Of a stretch of 64,000 nt of DNA, positions 9,565-21,937 are shown one piece after another (position 1 is the first letter of the stretch; the number at the start of each line of letters is the position of its first letter). Origin of the DNA: Aculops lycopersici (taxonomy: Eukaryota; Arthropoda; Arachnida; Trombidiformes; Eriophyidae); assembly GCA_015350385.1 (NCBI GenBank), contig WNKI01000001.1, positions 4,768,451 to 4,832,450 on the forward strand. The letters are read 5' to 3'. The notes below the pieces were generated by a model that did not search any database, was not told where the DNA came from, and worked only from the letters and a program-made list of their open reading frames with translations. A program made the position numbers and the translations under genes.

Positions 9565-12418
9565 GATTCCTGGCTGCCCGAATCTGCAAGTCTTGCTATT
9601 TGTTCTCTATCTATCTATCCCTTGCTCGCTCGTTTGATTGCTCTAAATTTTCTAATCCATTTGATACCTAATATAGTTCGTTATTCATAACAACAGGCAA
9701 TTGATTGAATTTATAAAAGATCTAATAAAACCATAGCAAAGTCTGGCGGCAATTTGAGTTAAACATTAAGATGAGATTACTGAGCTTATGGTTACATAAA
9801 ATTCATAGGCCTGCGAGCATGCTATTGCGCATTCTTTTTCTACCTAGATTCTTGCAAAATACGTTTAGGATGCGGATAAATTAAAATAGATTATTGAATG
9901 AAAACGGTTGATTGGAAATAGGTTAGTTTCGAGTAAAATACCCATTAAATGTACAGTTGCCTTGAAAATTGATCCATTGTTTTTCTTAAATTTTCAAGGA
10001 GTCAGCTGATCGAAATTCTCCCAATGCACGGCGCTGAGGGCGTAGGCTACACAGTGGGATCGAGGCGCCTTTGACTACGCAGCTCGCTTTCGTATGCGTT
10101 TTTTTGCATTACGTTGATCTGGGAGCGGAGCAACGTAGGGAATTTCTGTGTTACCTGCCGTTGTTTATCTGCCGCCACAACTGCAGCCGTCAAGACCAAC
10201 CACCTGACTTCCGACTCGTGAATTACTCAACGAAACCAACTCTTTACTCTCACCTGCTCAAGTGGGTGAAAATAAACTAGTTTCCTTAATTTTAACAAAA
10301 AAGGCTACACTGTTCGTGTTCACAGGCAACTAGATTTACGAAAGCGATAAGATTATCAGGAATAATTAGGTCTCAAGGTTGAGATTGGCAGCGGTCGACA
10401 TTGACTCGCGAGTTTCCTCCTCTTCCTGTTATCTCATCTTGCCATTTGATACGATATCAAATTGGCCAAGACGAAGGGACTACAGTTAGATGACCTTTGA
10501 ATAATGAGGATAAGATGGGACTTGATGGCCTTGAATAGTTTGAGTCCCTTTGAGTTAGTTGAAATTCGAATTTGAGTCATCCTTGGATGCAAAGATGAGA
10601 AATTTAAGAAAAATAAGACAAAAAAACAAGGGTAACAATGCAAGGAATAATTGATCTTTAATTTCACTTACACATCGGCCATAATAATGATAATAATTCA
10701 ACGAATTAGTGTTACTGATTGGTGCAAATATTAATGCTAATGCTGATAATGACAAGATAGATTTCCTTAGGTACTTTTAAAATGGTGACGGTAATATCAA
10801 TATATATATGTTTATAAAGTTTTTGATAGATGAATAGATAGATATATATTTGATACTGATGGTAGTTTATGCTTCTGCTTATATATATGTGTATATGTAT
10901 TTACGAATAGATAGATAGAATACTGTCAGTTGTGTTCCAATTTTAAATATTGCGCGATGAATTATTAATAAAAAATGATCACTTCTTTCTTTACACAGGT
11001 GAGTTAGTCTCTCTCTTCCGGTTCAATTAAGTTTGCTTATGATAGCTTTCGGTAAACTCAAATCCATGAACGACCAAGTGGCACATCTTCAAGAGGCCAG
11101 ATGATCCAATGGACCGATTGAAATCCTTAAGTTTAGTGTCATTGTGGTTGTTGTTGTTGTTTTGACTAAGACGATGATGGTTAGTTCATATTGTTTGACA
11201 ATTACCTCTCCATTTTCGATGATTGCGTTTGTTTTCTAGTGAAATTAAAAAATAATATAATATTAATAGAAGTTATATCCATATATAGAGATATATATGT
11301 ATATATAAAGGCTTATGTCGTGTAAGAGTCCAAGTATATGCTATTACGTGGTACAGTTACCAGTTACCGCCAATCCATTCCCGCCAGCAGGCGGCGCCAG
11401 ACGGCAAGTCGGTCAGTCAGTTAGTGGGTCGATCGGCGGAGTTCCTTCTCCATCAGTCTCATGCAGTTTCAATTCCAAATCTCAACTCTTGCCGCATTCA
11501 GCATCAGCGGCGAAGAGAAAGTCTTGGTCCATAAGTGAGTTGGCTAGTCGAGTAGTTTGGTTTAGTTTAGTTGGGTTCAGTACAGTTGAGTTCAGTCGCC
11601 AAGAACTAATCTGTACTTGGTCTTCATCGTCGCTCTCCGTCAAGTCCAAATGCAAGTGTATTTGTGTAGATGTGAATGACTGTGTGTCTGTGTTTCTCAA
11701 CCTTCGTCGCCAGCCACTTGTTGCATCGGTCAAGTGAGCCTCGTTTCAGTCTTTGTTGGTTGCTCCGTAAACTCGAGTCCCGAGGGAGAGAGTGAGTGAG
11801 TTAGCTTTGTTAACTCCGATTCCTTTGAGTTCAGGCGGCAAGGTGAGTCCAAGTTTGCGAAGTTAAGGAGAGTGAGAGGGATGAGGACGAATAGCGGCCA
11901 ACGGCCTCTGCAGCTTCCCCATCACCTTCGTCCCCACCCCACCGAACATCAGCTGAACTAAGCTAAGCCCAGCTAAACTCAACTCAGCAAACTCCTTTCT
12001 CTCCGTGTGTCGTGAGTCCACCTGTTGCTGTAGGCACTCTCTTTGAAGAAGTACTATTTTTACCTGTGCGCCGCAACCTCTTGCCTCAGAGCCAAGTTCG
12101 CCCGAAGACTAGAGCCGCTGCTGTTGCAGCCTCAGCTGTAGCAGCTAGAGTTTACTGGCATGAATTGCGCCAGCAAGAATCATTACCTGCCGCTGCTTGC
12201 CATATGAACTCTCCCAGTAGCCAAGTGAAAATAACCTCGCAGAGTTCACCTGGCCAGTTGGCCGAGGAGCGAGGCAGTGGTCGCGTCTGCAACCTGTTGC
12301 CGCAACTCGCCGTCGCGCTCAATGGAATCCTGCTGCAGCGGGGACTTCTTCGCTCCCATTCTCCAAGCTTGTTAGCCTGTTCTCTTGGTCTGTCTTGGCT
12401 TGCTGTTGCTGTTGTTGC

Positions 12419-12450
<32 letters not shown>

Positions 12451-12614
12451 GGCAAGAATACAGGTGAACTACTACACCGAACTGAGAGACACAGCCGGCC
12501 AATACTAAGCTCACGTAACGGCACCAGCTCTTGCCGACTGGTGGACTGAAGAAAGAAAGGTAACTTTCGCTGCTCACCTCAGTCTAAGCGACACAAGAGT
12601 TGAACACAACCACC
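9565..12614. other. intergenic region between MGRN1 and TIS11
   Basis: About 3 kb with no gene I can support. The left part should hold MGRN1 upstream sequence and the right part the TIS11 3' UTR. From 10800 to 11310 it is AT-rich with TATATA runs and GATA repeats. Around 11400-12450 it is GC-richer and gives short low-complexity open frames (a CTG run at about 12419-12450) with no recognisable domain. Confidence 0.4.
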
Positions 12615-14867
12615 TCAGGCCTGCATCTGCCAAGTTCGTCTCGAGCTGATGAGTCCACTGGCACAGATCGCGGGCGTCCAGTGGCGTGAACCCTCGTTGG
12701 CCATGTGAGAGTGGAGCCAAAAGAGTCGTTGATTTTCGCTTGCGCAACCACTTGTTGCCGCTTGCGAGTTACCGTTGCCATCTCTTTCCCCTCTCATTTC
12801 TCCACCTCCAACGACGTGATGAGAATGGAAGTCTTCGCTCTCGTTTCTTCTCGCCGCCGACTCAGGTAACTTCTGCTTCTGCTGGCGCATTGACGACGGT
12901 GACGATGTCAACGATGATGAAGTTGACCGCGAGGAAAGCGACGACGACGATGATGATGGTGATGCCGTTGGCGACGATCCGCTTTGGCCAAGCGAATGCT
13001 CACCTGCTCCCACCGAGTCGTTTACAACACTTAGCGTGTGCGCTAGAGTGTTGAAGGGGTCCAGTTGATGGTTGTGGTGGTGAAGTTGAAGGTGGTGGTG
13101 ATGATGATGCTGATGGTTTGGTTCGTTGATTTGCTCGCGCTGGTGCTGGTTGGTGTTCTGGTGGCTGAGATGATCAAATCGACGACTTGGCGACGAGGAG
13201 GACGACACTGATGATGTTGATGAGCTTGAAGATGATGAATTGTTTGAGGATGTTGAAGCTGCGGACGACAGGTGAGTTGGCGACGAGCTTGACATGGACG
13301 ACCTTTCGGAGTTTTGGCCGCGATTTACTTGCGATCTCGACGACGACGAAAGCGACGATGATGGCGATGACGACGAAGATGCAATGGATGATATCGGCGA
13401 GCTTGAGGGTGAAACTGAATGCTGACTACTATTTGCGCTACCGCGACTTCCGCTCCCAGGCGCGCCAAAGGCCGAGCCACCTGTTGCCATTGCACTTGAA
13501 GCATAGGCGCTCTGCGCTAATAATTGCTGCTGGCGGTGTTGCATTAATTGGTTAATCTGTTGTTGTTGCTGGATTTGAGCTTGCGCTTGCTGCTGGCTCA
13601 TGTTTCGTGAATTATTGCTATAACTGCTCTGTTGTTGCTGTTGCATTGGACCGGGTGCTTTGCTATTGTGGATAAAATGACATCTCGGCCCATAGGGACA
13701 GAAGCCGGTTGTGTGAAAGGTGCGACAGAATTCTGTCTTGTACTTTGGGTGTCTAGTTAAGGTTCTAAGTTCGCTTAGTCCATGAGCAAACTGGCACTTT
13801 TCTCCATACTTGCAAGTACCATTCTCCTCATAGGGACGACACAGTTCCGTTTTATATCGGCTCGAGTTTTGGCTGGCGGCCACTTGGGCAGCGGCAATTG
13901 CGGCGGCTGCTGCCGCCGCTCCTCCTGCCGGCACCGAGTTACTGTTGATACTAATACTATTATTGTTATTATTATTATTATTATTGTTATTACTACTACT
14001 ACTATTATTATTACTACTATTTGGTTGCTGAGTTATTGTTGTTGTTGTTGTTGTTGCTAGACTGTTGTTGCTATACTGCTGTTGCTGTTGCATCATCGAC
14101 CTACTATTCAATGTGAGCGATTCCAGGGCCAGGGACATCGAGTGCGAGCTTGGCGAGTGGCTCGCCAGCGACGAGGGTGGCGTCGACGAGCTTGGCGAGT
14201 GCGACACCGACACCGACGACGAGCCCGATGGGGATAAGTTAAGTGAATGGATGAGCTGATTTTGGTTGCTTAAATTGATGTGATGGCTATTATGGTCGCT
14301 GACACTCGAAGTGGAGGAGGCCGACGAGGTGGAGGCTGCAGAGGAATAGGAGCTGCCGTAGGGATGGTGCAACAAGTGCGAGTTGATGCTACTCGCACCT
14401 GAGGACGACGAGTGTCTGCTCCGGTGGTTCAGTTGATTAGTATTATTATTATTGGTGGCTGCATCAATAAAGTCCCTATCCTGCGCCGATTGTTGAATGG
14501 CGCTCGCGGCCGCGGCGGCCAATCGGGCGCCGCTAAGCAGATTTCCAAAGTCCGAGATAATATTTTGATTTCCATTATTAGAATTCAGTCCGCTGCCAAT
14601 GATGCCGCTGGATTTAATAACACCACTCGTCGCCACTGTCCTACCAATCACCTGTTGCTGCTGCTGCTGCTGCTTGATGAATGTGTTTTGGTTGCTTGGA
14701 AACTGATACTGACTACTGCCGCCTGTTGCCAGGCCACCAATCAAACCACCGCCGCCGCCGCCGCCACTTGTCGTCGTGACATTAACATTGACGCCATTGC
14801 TTGTGATGCCACCAACGAGGCGCATAGAGGCGCCACTGCCAATGACTTGCTGGTTCTGTCTAACCAT
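12615..14867 (-). CDS. Tis11: TIS11/ZFP36-family CCCH zinc-finger mRNA-decay factor, 750 aa
   Basis: Binds AU-rich elements in 3' UTRs and promotes deadenylation and decay. Tandem CCCH fingers lie at about residues 337-406. Finger 1 is C343-x8-C-x5-C-x3-H, led by YKTELCRPYEENGTC. Finger 2 is led by YKTEFCRTFHTTGFCPYG, with the same spacing and the family-specific R/K-YKTEL/F leads. The rest is low complexity: poly-Gln, poly-Asn, poly-Ala before the fingers, then long Ser-rich and His-rich tracts. At 750 residues it is much longer than vertebrate members (about 330-480). I used the ATG at 14867 (MVRQNQQVIG); the frame extends upstream only to a TTG. The usual C-terminal CNOT1-binding motif is not evident, so the 3' end could be spliced differently. 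Single exon as read. Confidence 0.9.
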   Translation of the reverse strand: MVRQNQQVIGSGASMRLVGGITSNGVNVNVTTTSGGGGGGGLIGGLATGGSSQYQFPSNQNTFIKQQQQQQQVIGRTVATSGVIKSSGIIGSGLNSNNGNQNIISDFGNLLSGARLAAAAASAIQQSAQDRDFIDAATNNNNTNQLNHRSRHSSSSGASSINSHLLHHPYGSSYSSAASTSSASSTSSVSDHNSHHINLSNQNQLIHSLNLSPSGSSSVSVSHSPSSSTPPSSLASHSPSSHSMSLALESLTLNSRSMMQQQQQYSNNSLATTTTTTITQQPNSSNNNSSSSNNNNNNNNNNNSISINSNSVPAGGAAAAAAAIAAAQVAASQNSSRYKTELCRPYEENGTCKYGEKCQFAHGLSELRTLTRHPKYKTEFCRTFHTTGFCPYGPRCHFIHNSKAPGPMQQQQQSSYSNNSRNMSQQQAQAQIQQQQQINQLMQHRQQQLLAQSAYASSAMATGGSAFGAPGSGSRGSANSSQHSVSPSSSPISSIASSSSSPSSSLSSSSRSQVNRGQNSERSSMSSSSPTHLSSAASTSSNNSSSSSSSTSSVSSSSSPSRRFDHLSHQNTNQHQREQINEPNHQHHHHHHLQLHHHNHQLDPFNTLAHTLSVVNDSVGAGEHSLGQSGSSPTASPSSSSSSLSSRSTSSSLTSSPSSMRQQKQKLPESAARRNESEDFHSHHVVGGGEMRGERDGNGNSQAATSGCASENQRLFWLHSHMANEGSRHWTPAICASGLISSRRTWQMQA

Positions 14868-15784
14868 TTTCAGTCTCTCGCTTGCCAACTAGTTAGTTCT
14901 CTCTGTACGTATTCTGCGTCTTGAGTAGTCTAATTATAATTATGTGATATTAAAATGATTGTTCCTATAATTTTGTTGCGTGTGCTCTTGTTGGTGTCGG
15001 TGTTTCAATACTAAACTTTTGCTATATGTGCGCACCTCGACCTTTCCACTAGACAATGTTAAAAATATTAGAATAGATTATAGTTATTATTATCATTAAA
15101 ATATATATATATAAATTGTTTCGATCGTTGATTATAATAATAATAATGATAAATCATGTGAAGGGATGGGTGAAATAAAATGTATGTTTGATGAGTGTGA
15201 AGTGTGATTGTGTTGATAAGTGACTTGTGTTGTGTTGATTGGAATTGGTTTTGATTGTGTGCATGTGAATGTGAATATGAAATATTTAGTAAATAAGTTT
15301 GGTCGCCGAGACCGAGCCACTTGCTTGCTAACTTGTGTGTTTCTCTCTCTCTCTCTCTCCCTTACTAATTCCAATTTCTAATTCTATCTACTGGCAGCCG
15401 CTTGCCAAGTTTTTCTGGTTTGTTCTTATCGAGTTTCTTTGGTTACTCTCGACTCTTGCTGGCGCTCGCTCTATTCTTTGCTATGCCCTAGCGACGAGTG
15501 CTGGTGTTGTTGATGTGAGTTGCAACTTGCAACTTGTGTCATGTTCAATTGAGTTGAGTTTAGTTAGTGGGTTTGGTGGTGAGCGATGATCTGGATCTTG
15601 TTGCTTCTATTGGCGCACTGGTCGTCACTGCGGACAACCAAGACTGTTGCTATTGCCGCCACTACTGCTTCTACTGCGACAACCAAGACCACGGCAACTG
15701 CAACTGCAACAAGGAGAAACTGCCAAGACCGCTGCTGCCTGGCGCCTATTGATTGCGGGCTACACTCTTGCAGACTAATACTGC

Positions 15785-15790
15785 CGCTGC

Positions 15791-15821
<31 letters not shown>

Positions 15822-15822
15822 C
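15785..15822 (+). repeat. (CTG)n trinucleotide run
   Basis: A nearly pure CTG run with one CTT interruption. It lies in non-coding DNA as far as I can tell, and the frames it generates carry no recognisable domain. Confidence 0.8.
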
Positions 15823-16576
15823 GATGATCGGCGGCGGTGGTGCTGTTGACCGCTGCAAAGAATCGAGCTAATACTCCGTTCGCTTTCTCTCAAACTTTCT
15901 CACTGCTCTCCGTTGGCCGCTTGATTTAGTGAGCTTGTGGTGGCCACTTGCCGTTGCGCGCTCTGCAACAACTTGTTGCTGCTCTATTGCCGCTGCTGTT
16001 GCTGCTGCTTCAGTTGCCTCAACTCCCAACTCAACTCACGACTTAGCTTGTCGTTGATGTTTCTCTGAGCGGAGGCTCGGCTTAGCGATGATTTCAACCT
16101 CGCCGACGACAACAACAAAAACTACTACAACAACAACAACCACCACCACATCAACAAATGAGCCCAACTTTCTCTGCTGCTTCCCCTCCTTCCTAGTCCC
16201 TCTCTCCCTCACTCTCTCTCTCTCTCTCTGTTGCTGCTGCTGCTTATACTGCCGAAAGTGGTATTGGTCTCACACTCGTCAAGACTCAGCGACTCAACTT
16301 CAAACTCTCCGTAAAAGTTGGAGCTGGAGCAGAAGTAAGAGTCGAGTAGATTGTGAAATTGCATTGGGGGTTGCACTTGGAAGAGGCGCAACAAGTTGCT
16401 CGCTGCTGCTGCTGCTGTTGCTGCGATTTCCCCATAGATTCGCCTCGCTGCTTACTGCTCGCTTCTCGCTGCTGGCGAGTCTCAAGTCCTCTGCTGGCTC
16501 TCAGTTTTAGTGCTGCTGCATTCCAATTTCGACTCTGCCTCCAATTCGACGGCAGCATTCCCTCCTTCCCCTCGGC

Positions 16577-16616
16577 CAACCACTTGTTGCATGCATTACC
16601 ATGCAACAAGTGGTTG
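16577..16616. repeat. perfect inverted repeat, 17-bp arms, 6-nt loop
   Basis: CAACCACTTGTTGCATG at 16577-16593 is exactly complementary to CATGCAACAAGTGGTTG at 16600-16616, with loop CATTAC. Each arm contains one copy of the dispersed GCAACAAGTGG word. It is the strongest hairpin seen in the window. Confidence 0.95.
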
Positions 16617-18198
16617 CGGCGAGTTGAGTCGCGCAGGCGCAACGCGCTGGAAAGAGAGCAAACGAGTTGAGTCAAGGCGGCGAGAGTTGAGTCGCATTCT
16701 CTCTCTCTCGGTTTCTCTCTTTTTCGCACACACGAGCGACGAGCGCGTTGCGCGTTGCGCGCGCGCCGCGCGTCACTCGTGGCCTTGGCGTCAGAGCCAA
16801 TGGATGGCAATGGCAGCGGCAGCGGCAGCGGCAGCCAATCTGTTGTGCTGTGTTGTGTTGCATGGCGCCTTAGCGGTTGTAGCTGTAGACCAGCGAGAGA
16901 CTCGACTGGTTGCCGAGTGTGCTGCTTTGCGCGCTGCTAAGCTAGCGCTAAGCTCGCGCTAGCCGCCACTTGGTTAGTGTGTTAGTGAGAAGCAACAGGC
17001 GGCAGCTAGCAGAAGGTTGGAGGCAGCGAAGGCGACAAGCAGGCGGCAGTGAGCTGGATATAGAAGCGCGAATGTTGTTCACGGCCGTCGCGCAAGGTCA
17101 CCGATAGGAGCCAGTAATAGAACAGAACATTGCAGGCGGCGGCGGCGGCGGCGGCAGCTTGCTAGCAGTCAAATGCCATTGAATTAACTTTGGCTTTCTC
17201 TTTGGTGTGTTAACGTTGGCGGTAGTGCGCGCGTTGGTTATTGCCGCTGCCGCTGTGTTGTGTCCCACTCAAACTGCTCTCTCTCTCTCTCGCTCTCTCG
17301 TGTGGTTGCCGTAGTTTTGTCGAGCTAGCAAGTGGCTGTCAGCTGCCTTTTCCATCCACCAATCATACGGTGGAAGTTAGCCAGCCGCCAGCTAGGTAGT
17401 CAGGCGGCTGGTTGATTGTCGATGGCGGTAGTAGTTGGCGACGTCGGCGGCCGCCACTTGTTGCTGGCGTCAAGCTAGCGAGCGAGCGAGAGAACGAGCT
17501 AACCTAACGCAAAACAAGGAAAACAACAACCGCTCTTTTAATAGCCTGACTCGGTGGATTTGGTGGCTCGGTGGCTCAATGGCTTGATAGAGTAAAGAGA
17601 AAGAGTGAGATAGAGAATGGAAATCGAGAAAGAGAAAGAATTAGAGAATAAGACGAAGAGCTCACTGTAGAGCCAAAAGTGGCGTCTACCGGCTGAAGCT
17701 GGCGCGCGCCCGTCGATATGCACTGCCAATGGCGACCAACTACCAGAACCGCGAGCCCTCGAAACTCCAGTGTGTTGTGCTCTTCGTAGGCGACTAAGAT
17801 GAGCACAGCATTGCAACTGCAAGCATATAGCTTCTTCAATTTGCAGTTCCTTGATATCTCCTCTCATCACAAAGAAATCCACTTCAACCAGAGACTGGCA
17901 AGCTAGCTCGTCAAAATTCCGCTCACTCGCTTTTCTTATTGGTAGAGATTGCAACTCGCCTCTTGAAGCCAGAGACTTTAAGCTTGACGACCACAGCGAC
18001 AACGACACTGAATATTGAGACGTCTTCGAGAGCAAAGGTGTACATGCGAGCCAATCATTCACGACGAGCCCTAATATAACTCTTTCTCGCTTTCCATCTT
18101 GAGTTGGCTAGCTTGCCAACAAACCAAACAGACAACCACTCGACGAGGGAGACAGCGAGAGTTTGCTGCGCCCGCAAACGAGAAGAGGAGGGGATAAC

Positions 18199-18390
<192 letters not shown>

Positions 18391-18526
18391 NNNNNNNNNN
18401 NNNNNNNNNNNNNNNNNNNNNNNNNNNNNNNNNNNNNNNNNNNNNNNNNNNNNNNNNNNNNNNNNNNNNNNNNNNNNNNNNNNNNNNNNNNNNNNNNNNN
18501 NNNNNNNNNNNNNNNNNNNNNNNNNN
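18391..18526. other. assembly gap, 136 N
   Basis: A run of 136 undetermined bases flanked on both sides by microsatellites. Length and content of the missing sequence are unknown; open frames that appear to cross it are artefacts. Confidence 1.
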
Positions 18527-18558
18527 AGTAGTACGACGTACGACGTAGAGAGAGTACG

Positions 18559-18606
<48 letters not shown>
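18527..18606 (+). repeat. (CGACGTA) units and (AG)n on the right side of the gap
   Basis: Short GTACGACGTA units lead into a second (AG)n run of about 20 units (18566-18606). With the left-hand repeats it forms one broken compound microsatellite. Confidence 0.9.
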
Positions 18607-18608
<2 letters not shown>

Positions 18609-20751
18609 AAGCAAAGAGAACCAATACAATCCGATACCAAATAAGCGTGATATTGAAATATGCCACCAGAGCGAAGCGCCGACAACAATGGGATCTAATC
18701 TAAGGCTAACTAGTTGGGCGAATCCATTCTTTCCTTGCACCACTCCAATGGCAAGCGAGTGATGCACTCGCTTTCTCTTTGGCTAACTGGATGGCCAACC
18801 AGCATGCTAGCAGCTAACTGAATGGCAGTCTCATTCGACAGTCGGCGATGGTGGTCGCTGATGACTGCAATATACTGCCAGGCTGCGCTATCCAGTGCCA
18901 TGAATCTGATTGGAAGCAGCGGACCCACCTATCAACGGGCGACAGGCAACAAGTGGCGGCTCCTGTTGCCACTGTCAGCTCGCCCATACAAGCACCTGTA
19001 CGTGTTTCCTCTAGCAAAGCGAGCGGGTTGATGCCGTCGCCATTGCCAATGCCATTCAGCCAGCCAGCCAGTCGACTGCCGCTGCCACCACCCAAGCTGC
19101 CTTCTGCTCGTAGCAGCACCACCAATAGCACTTATGCTACTAATATTAGTAGAGGCTCAACAGTACAGTATGTGAATCGACTGACGACGCCAAGAATGGC
19201 ATCAAACGGCAAATCCGACGGAAAATTAGCAGGCCAGCTGACTGGGTAGCGCGCAGCGGGCCGATGAGCAACAACTCGTCGTCGTTGTTGTCGTCGCGCT
19301 GGCTTGCCACAACTTGTATCAGCCACTAGCTTACCAACGGCAACATGAGGGATTTAGTTCGGTGATAGTGGTAGTGGCAGGAGCAGCGGTGGCAGCAGTA
19401 GCAGTAACTTTAGCATAGGTTCCACTAGGAAGCTAGAGATTTCTCGACATCTTGTTTTTGTTACCACAATTGCTGCTGCTGCTGTCGAGATTGTTGTTGT
19501 TGTTGTTTTGGTTTCCTTTAGTTAAATGCTTGTCTCGGTGTCAAAATTGACTTGTTTACCTAAAAATAAACTCGAAGATTTGTATGACGCTTCTCTCGTT
19601 TGCCCGGCGAAAGTGCACGGCGAAATGCATTTCAGTTGTATCGCTTCCTCTCATACTCAGTGTTAGGGAGCCTCAATTTCTCTTCTCAATAACTAGCCTT
19701 AGATGATGCCAACAATTTCATTCATCTTGCAACTTTCGCAGTATTTTCTATTGGAAAAATCCTACCCGATCACTGGGGCCTCGGGATATCACGCCCCCAG
19801 CGCCTCCGCTCTCCCGGTCAAGACTACAGGGTACCGCGGCAGTTACGCCCACCCGCGTAAAATCGAGCTCTAGCTTAGGAACAAAAGTTGAGCAATCGTC
19901 ATTGAAAACATCAAAGACGACTTCATCCTCGACTTGCGATATTAATCCCCAATCGCGAGCTTAGCGGCGCTGAGCTGCCAAGACAAGTGCAAGTGTCGGC
20001 GGTGGCGTGAGCAAGTGTCTCTCTCGCTCCGTCCATCTGTCTTGGCGACTGTTTTCATCTAGCAGCAGTAAATTGTTAATACATTGCAGTACAGTAATGT
20101 ACAGTAAGCTAGCTGGGCAAATAGTCCGTACACACAGCGTAAGCCAAGCTCACACAATCAATACGTGTTTGCGCCGACCCCGTCCACGATGACATGAGTT
20201 CCGCCAACAAGTGGTTGGTGGAGTGATACAAAACTTGCGACGGTGTCTTTCTCGTTGGCTCGCTCGCTGGCGCCCTCACCAACTCCGTGCAACTTTCAGT
20301 GCGTTTTCTTTGACGCCGTGGCTGCTGCTGCTCAGGCAAATGCCGCGGCAAGTTCTATGGCAAATCCTGCAAACATATTAAATGCCGATGGTGCACAGTG
20401 CACATTCTAACACGTTTCAAAGAATGCACTTTGGCACACTGTTTTTTTGATCTGCCAATTCCCACGCCTATGTTACAAGAAGAATTCTCAACAGCACCCA
20501 TATTTCCCACTTTGCCATTTTATAATTGATACAAATCTATTCTAATTTGCTCGTATCATTTAACTCACTCGACTCATGAAAGGATATATACATTGAATCA
20601 TTACATATCGCAAGCTTAGCGGGCTAATACAAGCGGTTTTGCTATAGCTCTCTGCTCTAAATGCCTTAAACTATTCACCCTCAAACAATACATATTGAAA
20701 CAAACTTATCTCGACCGACAACCTGTAATAATAACATTATTCATCGCCATC
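18607..20751. other. non-coding region before AGPAT
   Basis: About 2.1 kb without a supportable gene. It holds CAACAAGTGG words at 18947-18956 and 20205-20214, a GC-rich, structure-prone patch at about 19760-19862, and an AT-rich stretch (20500-20700) just before AGPAT that should include its promoter and 5' UTR. Confidence 0.4.
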
Positions 20752-21936
20752 ATGATCAAAATTATCCGAGGCTACTTGGGCCTAGCAGCTTTGCCATGCC
20801 TACTACTTAGTGGCCTTATATTAAACTTGATACAACTCATTGTTTATGTGATCATCAGGCCGGTGAGCCAGCAATTGCATAGAGAAGTGAATCATTACCT
20901 GCAATACTCATATTGGTCGCAAACGGTGGCCGTTGCCGATTGGAATTCCAATCTAAAATGTCGCATTTATTATAAGGACGAGCTTGCATATAGAGAATTT
21001 GGATCCAAGTCGGGTATTGTCATTGCAAATCATCGCTATGACATTGACTGGTTAGCCGCTTGGATGTTGTCCGAAAAACTGGGAACGCTTGGAAGTGACA
21101 AGGCTATGCTCAAATCGTCGCTTCGCCATGTCCCAGTCATCGGTTGGGGCTGGGCCCTAAGTGATATGATATTTTTATCAAGAAACTGGCAAAAAGATCG
21201 AGAGAATCTACAAAAATCCATGGACATCCTGCTCACCTACCCTCGATCATTGATTTTGGCTTTCTTCGAAGGAACCAGATTTACCAAGACCAAATATGAG
21301 GCAAGTCTCAAGTTTGCCGAGGAGAGGGAGCTGAATCTACACTTGAAGCATCATCTCATCCCGAGGCATCGAGGTTTCAATTGCATGGTTCAGCGCGTTA
21401 GAGAGACCATGAAGAAAGATTCGAAACTAGAATTTGGCCTTTATAACATGCAAGTGGCTGTTGACAATGATGACAACAGTCGAGCTTCGTTGGGTGCCGT
21501 TTTAAACGGTACCAAATCGTGCGTTCATATCTATGTGGAGAGTTTGGATATCAAAAAAGTTCCGGTAGAGAAGGAGGAAGAAACAACTAGATACTTGTAC
21601 CAAATTTACGAGGGTAAAGACGAGCTTCATGATTATTTTAAAGAGAATGGCAAATTCCCCGGTATTGAGAAGCCTTACAGACCGAGATGGCAATCGCTGG
21701 TTAATTGGCTAACTTGGATGCTTGTTATATACTCAGCACTAATCTACGCCTACTATTGGTGCTTTACTTGTGGTAGTCTGTTGAGCATAATCCTAGCGTC
21801 GACATTTGCCTTATCTGGACTATTTTCAATTAGAATATTGATCAACTCTACAAAAGTAAGCAAGTCATCGGCATATGGAACAACAACAACAACAGCGGCT
21901 ACAACGACATCATCAACAACAGCAAAGAATAAATAA
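20752..21936 (+). CDS. AGPAT: 1-acyl-sn-glycerol-3-phosphate acyltransferase (AGPAT3/4-like), 394 aa
   Basis: Membrane acyltransferase that converts lysophosphatidic acid to phosphatidic acid in the ER, in glycerophospholipid synthesis. Motif I is NHRYDID at residues 93-99 (NHx4D with catalytic His94). Motif II region reads SLRHVPVIGWGWALSDMIFL, typical of the AGPAT3/4/5 branch. Motif III is EGTRFTKTKY at 173. There is a hydrophobic N-terminal helix (about residues 8-37) and two hydrophobic helices near the C-terminus. A Thr/Ser-rich tail ends the protein. I chose the ATG at 20752; upstream the frame has only a TTG at 20695. Single exon. The stop codon is embedded in the poly(A) signal. Confidence 0.93.
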   Translation: MIKIIRGYLGLAALPCLLLSGLILNLIQLIVYVIIRPVSQQLHREVNHYLQYSYWSQTVAVADWNSNLKCRIYYKDELAYREFGSKSGIVIANHRYDIDWLAAWMLSEKLGTLGSDKAMLKSSLRHVPVIGWGWALSDMIFLSRNWQKDRENLQKSMDILLTYPRSLILAFFEGTRFTKTKYEASLKFAEERELNLHLKHHLIPRHRGFNCMVQRVRETMKKDSKLEFGLYNMQVAVDNDDNSRASLGAVLNGTKSCVHIYVESLDIKKVPVEKEEETTRYLYQIYEGKDELHDYFKENGKFPGIEKPYRPRWQSLVNWLTWMLVIYSALIYAYYWCFTCGSLLSIILASTFALSGLFSIRILINSTKVSKSSAYGTTTTTAATTTSSTTAKNK

Positions 21937-21937
21937 A
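21928..21937 (+). terminator. double AATAAA spanning the AGPAT stop codon
   Basis: AATAAATAAA holds two overlapping hexamers (21928-21933 and 21932-21937), and the TAA stop (21934-21936) lies inside the second. If used, the 3' UTR would be only a few tens of bases long. Confidence 0.55.

Noticed and set aside
11315..12577. Several 80-150-codon frames between MGRN1 and TIS11
   Set aside because: Low-complexity composition (Ala, Ser, Arg from CTG/GAG-type repeats), no domain, no consistent strand. More likely UTR or intergenic DNA.
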